Source of the DNA: an uncultured Isosphaeraceae bacterium
GTDB taxonomy: Bacteria > Planctomycetota > Planctomycetia > Isosphaerales > Isosphaeraceae
Reading direction: 5' to 3'
Assembly: GCA_945957605.1 (NCBI GenBank)
Contig: CAMFLR010000027.1
Location: 30,334-94,333 of the forward strand
DNA: 64,000 bases
Positions within the stretch are counted from its first letter, which is position 1. The number at the start of each line of letters is the position of its first letter. A program made the translations under genes and the position numbers. The notes under the pieces were generated by a model, which did no database searches, was not told where the DNA came from, and saw nothing but the letters and a program-made list of their open reading frames with translations. Shown piece after piece: positions 34,146-41,724 of the stretch.

Positions 34146-35459
34146 TTATGCCATTTTCTGGATCTTTATTGCTTCACAGTTAACCACGGCGCCGCCGACC
34201 CGTTTGGTCGTATAGAAATTGATGTACGGCTTGTTGGTGTACGGATCGCGCAAGATGCGAATGCCTGCACGGTCAACGATCTGGTAGCCTTTGCGGAAGT
34301 CGCCGTAAGCCATCGCCAGTGCGTTCGCGGCAATCGCGGGAACGTCAGCAGCGTAGTAGCAGGGCTGTCCCATGAGCGTCGGCTGGAGGCCCACGTTCTT
34401 ATCAAACACCATGTTGAAGATCGGGCGACCGATGCCGTCTTTGATCTGCATCAGATTGGCGTTGCTGGCGCGACGGAAGAGAAACACCGCGTTCGGCTGG
34501 TACACTTCCTTCAAAGCGTTTTGAAGGTTGACTAGGCCGGTGTAGGTAAAGTTGGCCGGGTCACCGGTGTTGACTTGCTCGATCTGCTGAGCGTTTACCG
34601 TCGCTTGGGTCGAAGCGCCGCTCGCTGCGTAGCTCAGGAAGCCCTTGGGCTGGAATACGCCGGTTCCGGACACGAATGCCGTGGCTTCTTTACGTCCAAA
34701 TTCTTCGGCAACCTTGCCTGCGAGCCATGCTTCAACATCGAACATCGCGTCATCGAGCAGTTTTTGCGTAACGGCCGGATTGGAAGCGAGTTCGTTGACA
34801 TAAATATCTAGTTTTGCAAATGCCGGGGTCGTTGTGTTGTTACGAGCCGCAGTTTCACCGACCCAACTTGACGTGTTAGTGTCATTGTCCAGCACGTATT
34901 CCAGGGTGTCGGTGCCAATGGTCGTGGTGCTAGCAAGTTGGCGGATCGGCGAAGTTTCGTAAGCGTAGGTCTTAATGACGCCACCGAATTCCGGCATGAC
35001 CAAATAGCCACCGTTCGTGTCGGAATTGACGACCAACGATTTCAGTTCCGGCTCGGCCGCAACACGGCGAGCGACATACTCATCGAATGCCTCGTTATTC
35101 GAGCTTTTGATGCGAGCGAAGTCGTTGAACAGCTTTTTGGCTTTAGCGGAGATGCCTTTTTCGCCGTCTGCTGCCGCACCGTTCGTCGAGAGACGGTTGA
35201 ATGCCGTCTTGATCTCGGTGAGTTCGGTCTCCAATGCCTTTTGCGAATCTTCCAGAGCTTTGGCGCGAGCCTGCTCTTTCTGGCTCAGTTCGATCGCTCC
35301 GGTGATATCGGCGGCCATTTTCTTAAATGCTGCTTGATCGAACGCATCCATCTTAGGGCCGATTTCGGTCAGTTTCTTATCGAAGCCTTCAACCATTCCT
35401 TTGACGTTTTCAAACGCTCTGAGAGCATTCTCAATTTGCGGGGTTAAATCCGTGGTCAT
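34146..35459 (-). CDS. Major capsid protein, HK97 gp5 family (437 aa)
   Basis: Residues 1-110 form a charged helical delta-domain scaffold (LSQKEQARAKALEDSQKALE). The core starts near NSDTNGGYLVMPEFGGVIK, the entry of HK97-type capsids. SPIRQLASTTTIGTDTLEYV, WVGETAARN, ELASNPAVTQKLLDDAMFDV, then LQPTLMGQPCYYAADVPAI and KGYQIVDRAGIRILRDPYT follow, all classical. The protease encoded upstream would remove the delta domain, leaving about 300 residues. Confidence 0.95.
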   Translation of the reverse strand: MTTDLTPQIENALRAFENVKGMVEGFDKKLTEIGPKMDAFDQAAFKKMAADITGAIELSQKEQARAKALEDSQKALETELTEIKTAFNRLSTNGAAADGEKGISAKAKKLFNDFARIKSSNNEAFDEYVARRVAAEPELKSLVVNSDTNGGYLVMPEFGGVIKTYAYETSPIRQLASTTTIGTDTLEYVLDNDTNTSSWVGETAARNNTTTPAFAKLDIYVNELASNPAVTQKLLDDAMFDVEAWLAGKVAEEFGRKEATAFVSGTGVFQPKGFLSYAASGASTQATVNAQQIEQVNTGDPANFTYTGLVNLQNALKEVYQPNAVFLFRRASNANLMQIKDGIGRPIFNMVFDKNVGLQPTLMGQPCYYAADVPAIAANALAMAYGDFRKGYQIVDRAGIRILRDPYTNKPYINFYTTKRVGGAVVNCEAIKIQKMA

Positions 35460-35466
35460 AAAAATC

Positions 35467-36255
35467 CTATATTTTGAATTGTTTGAACAAGTTACTTAGT
35501 TTCTCAAGCTCCTGCTCGCCAGCCTCGCGCGGGGTTGCAATCGCGGTAAATCCCTTGGCAATAACGCCTCTCGCGTTGCTTCGGGACATGCCTGCCTCTC
35601 GCAGGATTCTCTCTACGGTCTTGGGAGTGAATTCTTTTTCCTCGTCGTCCTGATCCGGCTCTTCCAAGAGGCTCTGTGCCTGGCGGATCATCTGTGCGAC
35701 GGTGGCCATGGTCTCAGACGTGGGCTGCATGTCGGTGTACGCATCGCAAATCCCCAGGACCTGGTCGAGCATGTCACTGGCCATATCGATGTCTTCCAGC
35801 GCGGCTTTGACCATGGTGATGTTGGCTTTGTCGTTGGCGGGAAAGGTAACGAGCGATACCTCCCAGAGATCGAGCTTCTTGAGTAGCCGTGCGTTGGCTT
35901 TTGCGTCGTAAACCGAATCGACGGTGGTGTAGCCGATGCTCATATCGGTGATGGCACCGGCCTTGAGCATCTTATAAACGTCGTTGCCCAGCGTGGTATC
36001 GAGCAGTTCGCCTTTGACGTAGAGGCCCATGTCGGTTTCTTTGGCATCCGTCCATACACCCACCGGCTGCGCGGTGTCGTGTTGCCAGAGCATTTTTGGT
36101 ATGCGCTGAGCGATCGAATCTGAGAACGCCCCTGCCATTACGATGTCGTCATAGCTGTCTTTATTGCCGAACGTCGACGCCCATCCTTCGACCGAGCGCG
36201 CGGCATCGTCTTTCGCTTCGATCCTAAATGGGAAGCTTTTGTGTTTTAGTTTCAT
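35467..36255 (-). CDS. Prohead protease, HK97 gp4 / U35 family (262 aa)
   Basis: The protein has the serine protease pattern of prohead proteases: EGWASTFGNKDSYDDIVMAG, catalytic His59 in LWQHDT and Ser106 in DMSIGY, then LWEVSLVTFPAN. The C-terminal 80 residues (EEKEFTPKTVERILREAGMS) are a helical extension seen in many such proteases. It processes the capsid scaffold and destroys itself during head maturation. Confidence 0.95.
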   Translation of the reverse strand: MKLKHKSFPFRIEAKDDAARSVEGWASTFGNKDSYDDIVMAGAFSDSIAQRIPKMLWQHDTAQPVGVWTDAKETDMGLYVKGELLDTTLGNDVYKMLKAGAITDMSIGYTTVDSVYDAKANARLLKKLDLWEVSLVTFPANDKANITMVKAALEDIDMASDMLDQVLGICDAYTDMQPTSETMATVAQMIRQAQSLLEEPDQDDEEKEFTPKTVERILREAGMSRSNARGVIAKGFTAIATPREAGEQELEKLSNLFKQFKI

Positions 36256-36277
36256 GAAATTACCATGTGGTTAAACG

Positions 36278-36300
36278 AAAAAACCCGCCTATTGGCGGGT
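36278..36300 (-). terminator. Intrinsic terminator between portal and protease genes
   Basis: Perfect seven-base stem ACCCGCC (36300-36294) and GGCGGGT (36289-36283), with a four-base loop and six T residues on the minus strand (36283-36278). It lies 17 bases after the portal stop, ahead of the protease and capsid genes, so the capsid unit may need its own promoter or antitermination. Confidence 0.85.
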
Positions 36301-36316
36301 ATTCTGGCTCGCAAGG

Positions 36317-37645
36317 TTATGGTTTCTCCAGAACCGGTTGATCCTCTGCCAATGCCGGATGCAGATTCGGATCAACCTTGCCGGCAGATTCAATCGGCAC
36401 GCTCCTGGCATCAACAAATAGGCTGTCCGGACCGGTTTCTTGAGGCGTGTCGTATGCATCCATCCCCACGGCCCGGCGTTTTTCATTCATTGTCATGAAT
36501 GCGGCTTTTTCGATCCGCTCGAACTTCTCTTTGCGGCGCGGCTCTAACGCTGGTATCTGCTCCTCGTCGTACCAGAGAAAACAATCTTCTTCGAATAGCG
36601 GCGGAAGCCACCGGTTAATCTCTTCGAGCATGCTCCCCAGAAGCGGCAGCACGGTATCGCCCCAGTATGATAGGTTCGCCTGGGCGTAGTTCGAAAAGGT
36701 GCTTTCACCGGGAATGTTGATGAGCTGCGGCGGCGTGCCGTAGCACGCAGCGATGAACCGGGCGTTGGTGAGCATGGTTTCGCGGTGATCCATGTCCTTA
36801 GACGACAGAGACATTTGCACCCATTCAAGTGCGCCGTCGAGCAACATAGGGCGTCCCGCGTTGGCCGCGCCGGTATACGTCGTGTCGATTTCCGCTTTGA
36901 TGCGGTTATATTGGTCATCGGTGATATTTACCGGGTTACCGTCCTTGCTTGGACGCATCTGGAGTGCGCCGGACGGCCTTCCCTCATTCTGAAGCAGGGC
37001 TTTATTCCATGCCTGGCCTGAATTGAAGATGTCCACCCCGTACGCGGCTGCCGCGAGCGGAGGGAGGCCAAGCCATTCGTTAGTCGGATTGACCGTGCGC
37101 AGATGGCAGATCGACGACTGGCCTGTAATCTGATCGACCGGATATTTGACCGGATCTTGCGTCCCCGGCCGGAATTCATAGTATTCGGGCAGGAAGCCTT
37201 TTTTCGTGCCTTCGATATGCATGAGCTGCGGCGGCAGAAGCCATAGCTCTTGCGGCGGTTTGGGACTGCGTCCTCTGACTTCGGCTCCGTTACCCCAGAT
37301 GTAAGCGTTACCGCCGATCAGGTATTGCGTCGCCATCTTCTCGATGAACTTCCGCCCAGACCACATGGGATTAGGCTTGTTCAGCAAATCAAGAATATCG
37401 TGCTGCGTCGATTCGTGTATTTTTCCCGATCTATCCCTGGTATAAAGCTGAAGATCAACCGACGACACCGACTTGGCAAGCTTCGTGATGCAGGAATAAA
37501 CGACCGGGTTGTTCTCGAATCCTTCTTGCGCAAGCAGCAAATAGCTACGATTGAGCCAACGCGCTCCGCCCATGCCCACCATGAGCGATTGGTATTTCAC
37601 CGCGAGCTTGGCAGCCTGCACCTTAGTTTTGAACGGCCAGACCAT
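36317..37645 (-). CDS. Portal protein, HK97 gp3 family (442 aa)
   Basis: ATG 37645 shares a base with the terminase stop (TAATG). Signature regions are NPVVYSCITKLAKSVSSVDL, HDILDLLNKPNPMWSGRKFI, EKMATQYLIGGNAYIWGNG and GLPPLAAAAYGVDIFNSGQ. QLINIPGESTFSNYAQANLS and MTMNEKRRAVGMDAYDTPQE complete the match. It forms the dodecameric DNA gate of the head. The gene is followed by a strong terminator. Confidence 0.95.
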   Translation of the reverse strand: MVWPFKTKVQAAKLAVKYQSLMVGMGGARWLNRSYLLLAQEGFENNPVVYSCITKLAKSVSSVDLQLYTRDRSGKIHESTQHDILDLLNKPNPMWSGRKFIEKMATQYLIGGNAYIWGNGAEVRGRSPKPPQELWLLPPQLMHIEGTKKGFLPEYYEFRPGTQDPVKYPVDQITGQSSICHLRTVNPTNEWLGLPPLAAAAYGVDIFNSGQAWNKALLQNEGRPSGALQMRPSKDGNPVNITDDQYNRIKAEIDTTYTGAANAGRPMLLDGALEWVQMSLSSKDMDHRETMLTNARFIAACYGTPPQLINIPGESTFSNYAQANLSYWGDTVLPLLGSMLEEINRWLPPLFEEDCFLWYDEEQIPALEPRRKEKFERIEKAAFMTMNEKRRAVGMDAYDTPQETGPDSLFVDARSVPIESAGKVDPNLHPALAEDQPVLEKP

Positions 37646-39042
37646 TAAAGCCTGCGAATCATCGGGCGGTCGGGCGAAGCGCGGAGCCGAGCCCATTCCA
37701 AAAACTGCGTTGTCGAATCCACGCGGTCATCGTGGACAGCATTAGGAAATGTCATCATTTCAATCTCGTAATCTGTGAGCCATGCGGCATGTTGCGGTAG
37801 AAAGACCTTCCCCGCTTCCACCATGGCGCTCACACCGGCGGCACGGATCGTCTTGTCGCCCTTGGGCATGATCGCGATCACCGGAAGCTGCGTTTCGCGT
37901 TTGAGGTCCTGAATTAGCGACTGACCGCTGGCCTTGTCCTCGATCAGGATCGCGTTGGGTTTCCAGTCTTGGGCCAGGCTTTTCGCCCGTGACTTGAGAT
38001 CGGGATATTCCATACGCCCGATACGGACGTCAAGAAGGTCGTATCCGTCAGGCTTTACGCCCCACGTCGTGCATACGCTCGGGTCGTTGAGCTGATCGGG
38101 CTTGAATGCGGTATCCCAACTTTGAATGATCTCGCGATAGCTTTCTTGCGGTTTGTCGTAACGGCGGAACCATTCGGCTTTGAAGATGCCGCCCTCGGCA
38201 GGTGCGGGGCGTTGTTGGTACTGCCCGGCAAAGGCATATGAGCCGAGTGCGATTTTCTGCTTTTGAATGGCCTCGACATCTTCGCGCGACGGGTGAAGCG
38301 GTTCGCCGTCATCGCGTGTAACTTTCACGCGCCCGAAGTCGATGATTGTCTTGCCTTCGGCCAGTGCCGGTATACAAAGATGTTCCCAGCCGCCCTTTTC
38401 CAGTAGATGGCCCGTCAGGTCGTTCGCGTGCAGGCGTTGCATCACCACGACGATCACGCCGTTTTTCTTGTCATTGAGCCGGGTGGCGAAGCCCTGGTCG
38501 AACCAGGTGCAGGCCGAAGCCCGCTGGACGTCAGAGAGAGCGCCCGCGGCGCTGTGCGGGTCGTCGACGATCAGGAAGTTGCCACCCTCGCCGATGGCCG
38601 AACCGTCGACCGACGTGGCGTAACGCATGCCGCGAGCTGTGGTGACGAATTTCTGTTTGGTGTCTTGGTCGTCGACCAGTTGCGTGCCAGGGAAGACACG
38701 CCGGTACCAATCGGACTTGACCACCAACCGCGTGTCGATCGAGTGTTTAAGTGACAACGTATGCGCGTAGCTGGCCGCGATAATTCGTTCGCTGGGATCG
38801 CGCCCGAGCAGCCATGCGGGCCACGCCACGGTGACTGCGATCGATTTGAGATAGCGCGGCGGAATGTTGATGATGAGCCGCTTAATCTCGCGCCTCGTGC
38901 AGGCTTCGAGATATTCGGCAATCAGGTCGATGTGCCAGTTGTGGCTGTACGGCGTTCCGGGATCGACAGTCGAGAATGTCTTCTGAACGAAGGACGAGAG
39001 GTCGGTGCGAAGAATCGCGCCAAGCTCAGCTTGGCTGACCAT
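37645..39042 (-). CDS. Terminase large subunit (465 aa)
   Basis: The ATPase region has the modified Walker A IPPRYLKS (residues about 60-67) and Walker B FLIVDD (about 156-161), followed by coupling motif region VVVMQRLHANDLTGHLL. The nuclease half contains QSWDTAFKPDQLNDPSVCTT, ILIEDKASGQSLIQDLK and a final HDDRVDSTTQFLEW, all typical. It drives DNA into the prohead and cuts it. The start overlaps the small subunit gene by 17 bases. Confidence 0.95.
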   Translation of the reverse strand: MVSQAELGAILRTDLSSFVQKTFSTVDPGTPYSHNWHIDLIAEYLEACTRREIKRLIINIPPRYLKSIAVTVAWPAWLLGRDPSERIIAASYAHTLSLKHSIDTRLVVKSDWYRRVFPGTQLVDDQDTKQKFVTTARGMRYATSVDGSAIGEGGNFLIVDDPHSAAGALSDVQRASACTWFDQGFATRLNDKKNGVIVVVMQRLHANDLTGHLLEKGGWEHLCIPALAEGKTIIDFGRVKVTRDDGEPLHPSREDVEAIQKQKIALGSYAFAGQYQQRPAPAEGGIFKAEWFRRYDKPQESYREIIQSWDTAFKPDQLNDPSVCTTWGVKPDGYDLLDVRIGRMEYPDLKSRAKSLAQDWKPNAILIEDKASGQSLIQDLKRETQLPVIAIMPKGDKTIRAAGVSAMVEAGKVFLPQHAAWLTDYEIEMMTFPNAVHDDRVDSTTQFLEWARLRASPDRPMIRRL

Positions 39043-39451
39043 TCAGCTTGGCGGCGAACCGTTTCGCGATCTCTTCATCGCTTTCGGCGGTCACCCCGAT
39101 CGTACCCGAATGTTCGTTTTGCACTTTCTCGCCGTACCTCTTCGCGTTTTCTTTTCCGGCCTGCCACTTTTCCATGTCGAAGACGACGCGGGCCACTTCC
39201 GGCAGCATATCTCCGCTGATTACCTGATTGCGGTAATCGTCAATGCGATCGCTGCGGGCATCGGCTCTGGCTTCGCGCGCCTGCGCGTATTTCTCGGAGA
39301 ACTCTGGGATATTCCTCAACCAGCGATACACCGTGTCCTGGCACGGGAACTCATCCAGATCACAGAGTTTGTTGAGATTATCGCCAAGCGCGACCCGTTC
39401 ACAAATTGAATCGGCAAGCTCTGCGGAGTAAAGCGATGGCCGACCGGACAT
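39026..39451 (-). CDS. Terminase small subunit (141 aa)
   Basis: The helix-turn-helix region (DNLNKLCDLDEFPCQDTVYR, WLRNIPEFSEKYAQARE) and RIDDYRNQVISGDMLPEVAR, then MEKWQAGKENAKRYGEKVQ match a common small terminase family. It recognises the packaging start site and activates the large subunit. The overlap with the large subunit gene suggests coupled translation. Confidence 0.9.
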   Translation of the reverse strand: MSGRPSLYSAELADSICERVALGDNLNKLCDLDEFPCQDTVYRWLRNIPEFSEKYAQAREARADARSDRIDDYRNQVISGDMLPEVARVVFDMEKWQAGKENAKRYGEKVQNEHSGTIGVTAESDEEIAKRFAAKLNGQPS

Positions 39452-39456
39452 GCGGA

Positions 39457-39588
39457 CTACAGCTCAGCCTCAACCTTAGCCACAAGCGCCTTCAATTCAG
39501 CGACAATAAACGCGCTGGCTTCATGCTCGACTTCGCCGATCTCGGCGATTGCTTCGTGCAGAATATCGATAAATGGAAGTTCGGTCAT
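39457..39588 (-). CDS. Small hypothetical protein upstream of terminase (43 aa)
   Basis: A 43-residue helical and acidic frame (TELPFIDILHEAIAEIGEVE, HEASAFIVAELKALVAKVEA) starts at ATG 39588 and stops five bases before the terminase small start. The ribbon-like amphipathic pattern and tight spacing support a real gene; the ribosome site is weak. Unknown function. Confidence 0.45.
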   Translation of the reverse strand: MTELPFIDILHEAIAEIGEVEHEASAFIVAELKALVAKVEAEL

Positions 39589-39669
39589 AAAATACCCAGA
39601 TTTTTGACGCACCTGTGGCGCACAGTAAAATCAGTATGTCACGGGAATTCGGTACGCGCAAGCGTTATT

Positions 39670-40368
39670 TTACTTGCGAAGCTCGGTAAGCAGCCGCTTG
39701 AACTTCATCGCCACGGCTTCCTCGGTTAGTTCGCCCCGCTTCTGAATCCAAGCAAGCTCTTCGCGGATCGGCGGCAACAGCGAGCTAAGCCGCTCAAATG
39801 CTCGTTCGAATACTCGCCTATTTTTATTCGCCAGGAAGCAGGTATGACTCGTCGCCACCGTGACAATCGTTTCCTCGATAACGCGACAGTCGCGCAAGCC
39901 AAGCGCCCGGATCAACAGCACGTAACCATACTCGGCCACGCCGTCACCGCCGTCGCCGATACGAGGCGAGCTCTTGCGTAGACCAAAATTGGAGTCGTGT
40001 AGCGCTTTCCAAATCTCGAAGGTGCGCGCGTCGTGAGCCTGTTGATCGGTGATGAACTCGCGTTCCCGGACGTAGTTGAGAATGTTACGAACGTTCGCTT
40101 GCGCGAAGCGAACTTGGTCCTCATCGCCGATGACCGCCGATCCGGGCGGCAGTCTGCCAAGGCCGCCACAGCGGTTGCATTCGTCACCTTGAATCTTGCC
40201 GATGCCACTGCACGGCTCGCACTTCAACTCGACGCGAAGATCACCCTTGCTTCGGCGTTCGGGTGTTACCAGGGACGCGTTTCTGGGCAGTACGCATGAT
40301 TTGTCGATATGGTCGTCGTTAAGCGGTTCTGCGTTTCTGGCTTCCTGTCCCGAACCGATCATTTGCAT
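39670..40368 (-). CDS. Zinc-finger-like phage protein (232 aa)
   Basis: ATG 40368 has AGGG eight bases upstream; the frame is open six bases further to a TTG. Residues about 48-75 hold CEPCSGIGKIQGDECNRCGG, two CxxCxG repeats as in DnaJ cysteine-rich domains. The following helical region (RNILNYVREREFITDQQAHD, IWKALHDSNFGLRKSS) has no match I can name. A late regulator or terminase-associated protein is possible. The gene is the first of the leftward late transcript. Confidence 0.65.
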   Translation of the reverse strand: MQMIGSGQEARNAEPLNDDHIDKSCVLPRNASLVTPERRSKGDLRVELKCEPCSGIGKIQGDECNRCGGLGRLPPGSAVIGDEDQVRFAQANVRNILNYVREREFITDQQAHDARTFEIWKALHDSNFGLRKSSPRIGDGGDGVAEYGYVLLIRALGLRDCRVIEETIVTVATSHTCFLANKNRRVFERAFERLSSLLPPIREELAWIQKRGELTEEAVAMKFKRLLTELRK

Positions 40369-40962
40369 CCACAATCCCTAGCTGGTTTATGGAACCTTAA
40401 CACAATCGGTGGTGGAAGCAACGGGATTTTTATGTGGTGCGACGGCGCGGTAAGGGAAGCCGGAAGAAGGGTGGGCGCGGAGGTGGACTATAACTCACAG
40501 AAACGCACCCCGGCCGCACAGTCGAGGATTAGGTCGAGGTACGCACTCCACACTGAGGCGGCGAACTGAATTAAATCAAAAAGCACGAATAATTCATAAG
40601 ACGATTTTGAAGATATTATTCGGCCTGAGAGTGGCGGCGGGCCTGGGTTTCTTAGTTATTATATATAATTAATTCAATAATAATACTACTAATATAATAT
40701 CTACTACTCTATCGCGCGCAAGGTGGGGTGTACCCCTATAAGGGGGTGTAAGTATAGTTTTATTGAATTAATTCTGATGCGATAGAGTAAGCTATCGAGC
40801 AAACTCAAAAAAGTCGTGATGAATTAATTCAAGTGGCATAATTAGTTCAATTACCTGGTGCCGGGTGTCGCAGCGTATGGGGGCTTTAGTATCGTCCGCA
40901 CCTTCGATAGAATCGCTTCCCGGGCTTTACTGAAATCAAGGACAAGAACCGAGGCACGAAAC
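40369..40962. other. AT-rich intergenic region with repeats, candidate origin / divergent control region
   Basis: No convincing gene occurs between the leftward late operon and the cyclase. From about 40569 the region is AT-rich. It holds AATTAATTCAA at 40667-40677 and 40822-40832, its inverse TTGAATTAATT at 40763-40773, and one-mismatch copies AATTAAATCAA (40569-40579) and AATTAGTTCAA (40840-40850). CTCTATCGC at 40707-40715 is inverted as GCGATAGAG at 40779-40787. A CCCCT-ata-AGGGG hairpin lies between at 40733-40745. Iteron-like repeats in AT-rich DNA suit a replication origin, or operators for the two divergent units. Confidence 0.5.
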
Positions 40963-41718
40963 ATGTTGGCGTCGAATGGAGATGTCGAACTTTACCTGCA
41001 ACACCGGATGGGCAAGGAAATTGATCAAAGCACTCTCAGTCAGATAGAGTTGAGGTCGCTGGGCGACAACGACAATTTCGCACCCATCGCATCTACATTC
41101 GGGAATCGCACAATCTCAGGCTATGTTGGTTTTATTGACTTAAAGGGGTACAGCGAGCAAACGAGTGGTATGTCGCCGGAGCAGATTTGCCGATTTATCA
41201 GTCCATTTCTTGAAGCTGTCATCAGCAATATGACACCACATCGCTTCTTGATAGACAAGACCATTGGCGATGAAATCATGTTTGTCGCGCTCGATACAAA
41301 CGATAGGTTTTCACCAGGAATACTTCAATTCGGTCAGTTCTTAGGGGCAATGCGAACCTTGAGTGAAGAGCACAATCCACCGTGGAAATTTCGCATTGGA
41401 ATTTCTTATGGCGAGGTTTACATTGCGAGAATCGAAGCTGGCAGTTATCGGGAATGGGCTGTATTCGGCGAGTGTATTGCCGTTGCAAAAAGACTGATGG
41501 ATCTGCCTGCGCTACAAGATCCTAACCCCGTGCTTTGCGCGTTTGGCATGAAGCAAAGTGATGTGGGCGGTCGTTTGTCTCATTTCTGCGCCTACAATAC
41601 CAAATGGAGAAACATACGGGAGACATCAGAAAGTCTCGATGGTGTTAAGCAAGTGAGCTACGTCATTATCGAGCCGGCCGACGAAGAGGTTGAGCTTTCA
41701 TTTGACGATGCCGAGTAA
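40963..41718 (+). CDS. Class III nucleotide cyclase-like protein (251 aa), possibly Pycsar-type
   Basis: ATG 40963 (GAGG eight bases upstream) is preferred; a GTG at 40858 keeps the frame open. The cyclase homology domain spans residues about 52-185. It has GYVGFIDLKGYS with metal ligand Asp59, IDKTIGDEIMFV with Lys99 and second metal ligand Asp103, then RIGISYGEVYIARIE and WAVFGECIAVAKRL. In the last motif the usual base-contacting Asp is Ala166 and the transition-state Asn is Ala173, while Arg177 is kept. Both metal sites are intact. The altered pocket argues against an ordinary adenylate cyclase and recalls pyrimidine cyclases of Pycsar defence. No effector gene is adjacent. Confidence 0.75.
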   Translation: MLASNGDVELYLQHRMGKEIDQSTLSQIELRSLGDNDNFAPIASTFGNRTISGYVGFIDLKGYSEQTSGMSPEQICRFISPFLEAVISNMTPHRFLIDKTIGDEIMFVALDTNDRFSPGILQFGQFLGAMRTLSEEHNPPWKFRIGISYGEVYIARIEAGSYREWAVFGECIAVAKRLMDLPALQDPNPVLCAFGMKQSDVGGRLSHFCAYNTKWRNIRETSESLDGVKQVSYVIIEPADEEVELSFDDAE

Positions 41719-41724
41719 GGCAGA

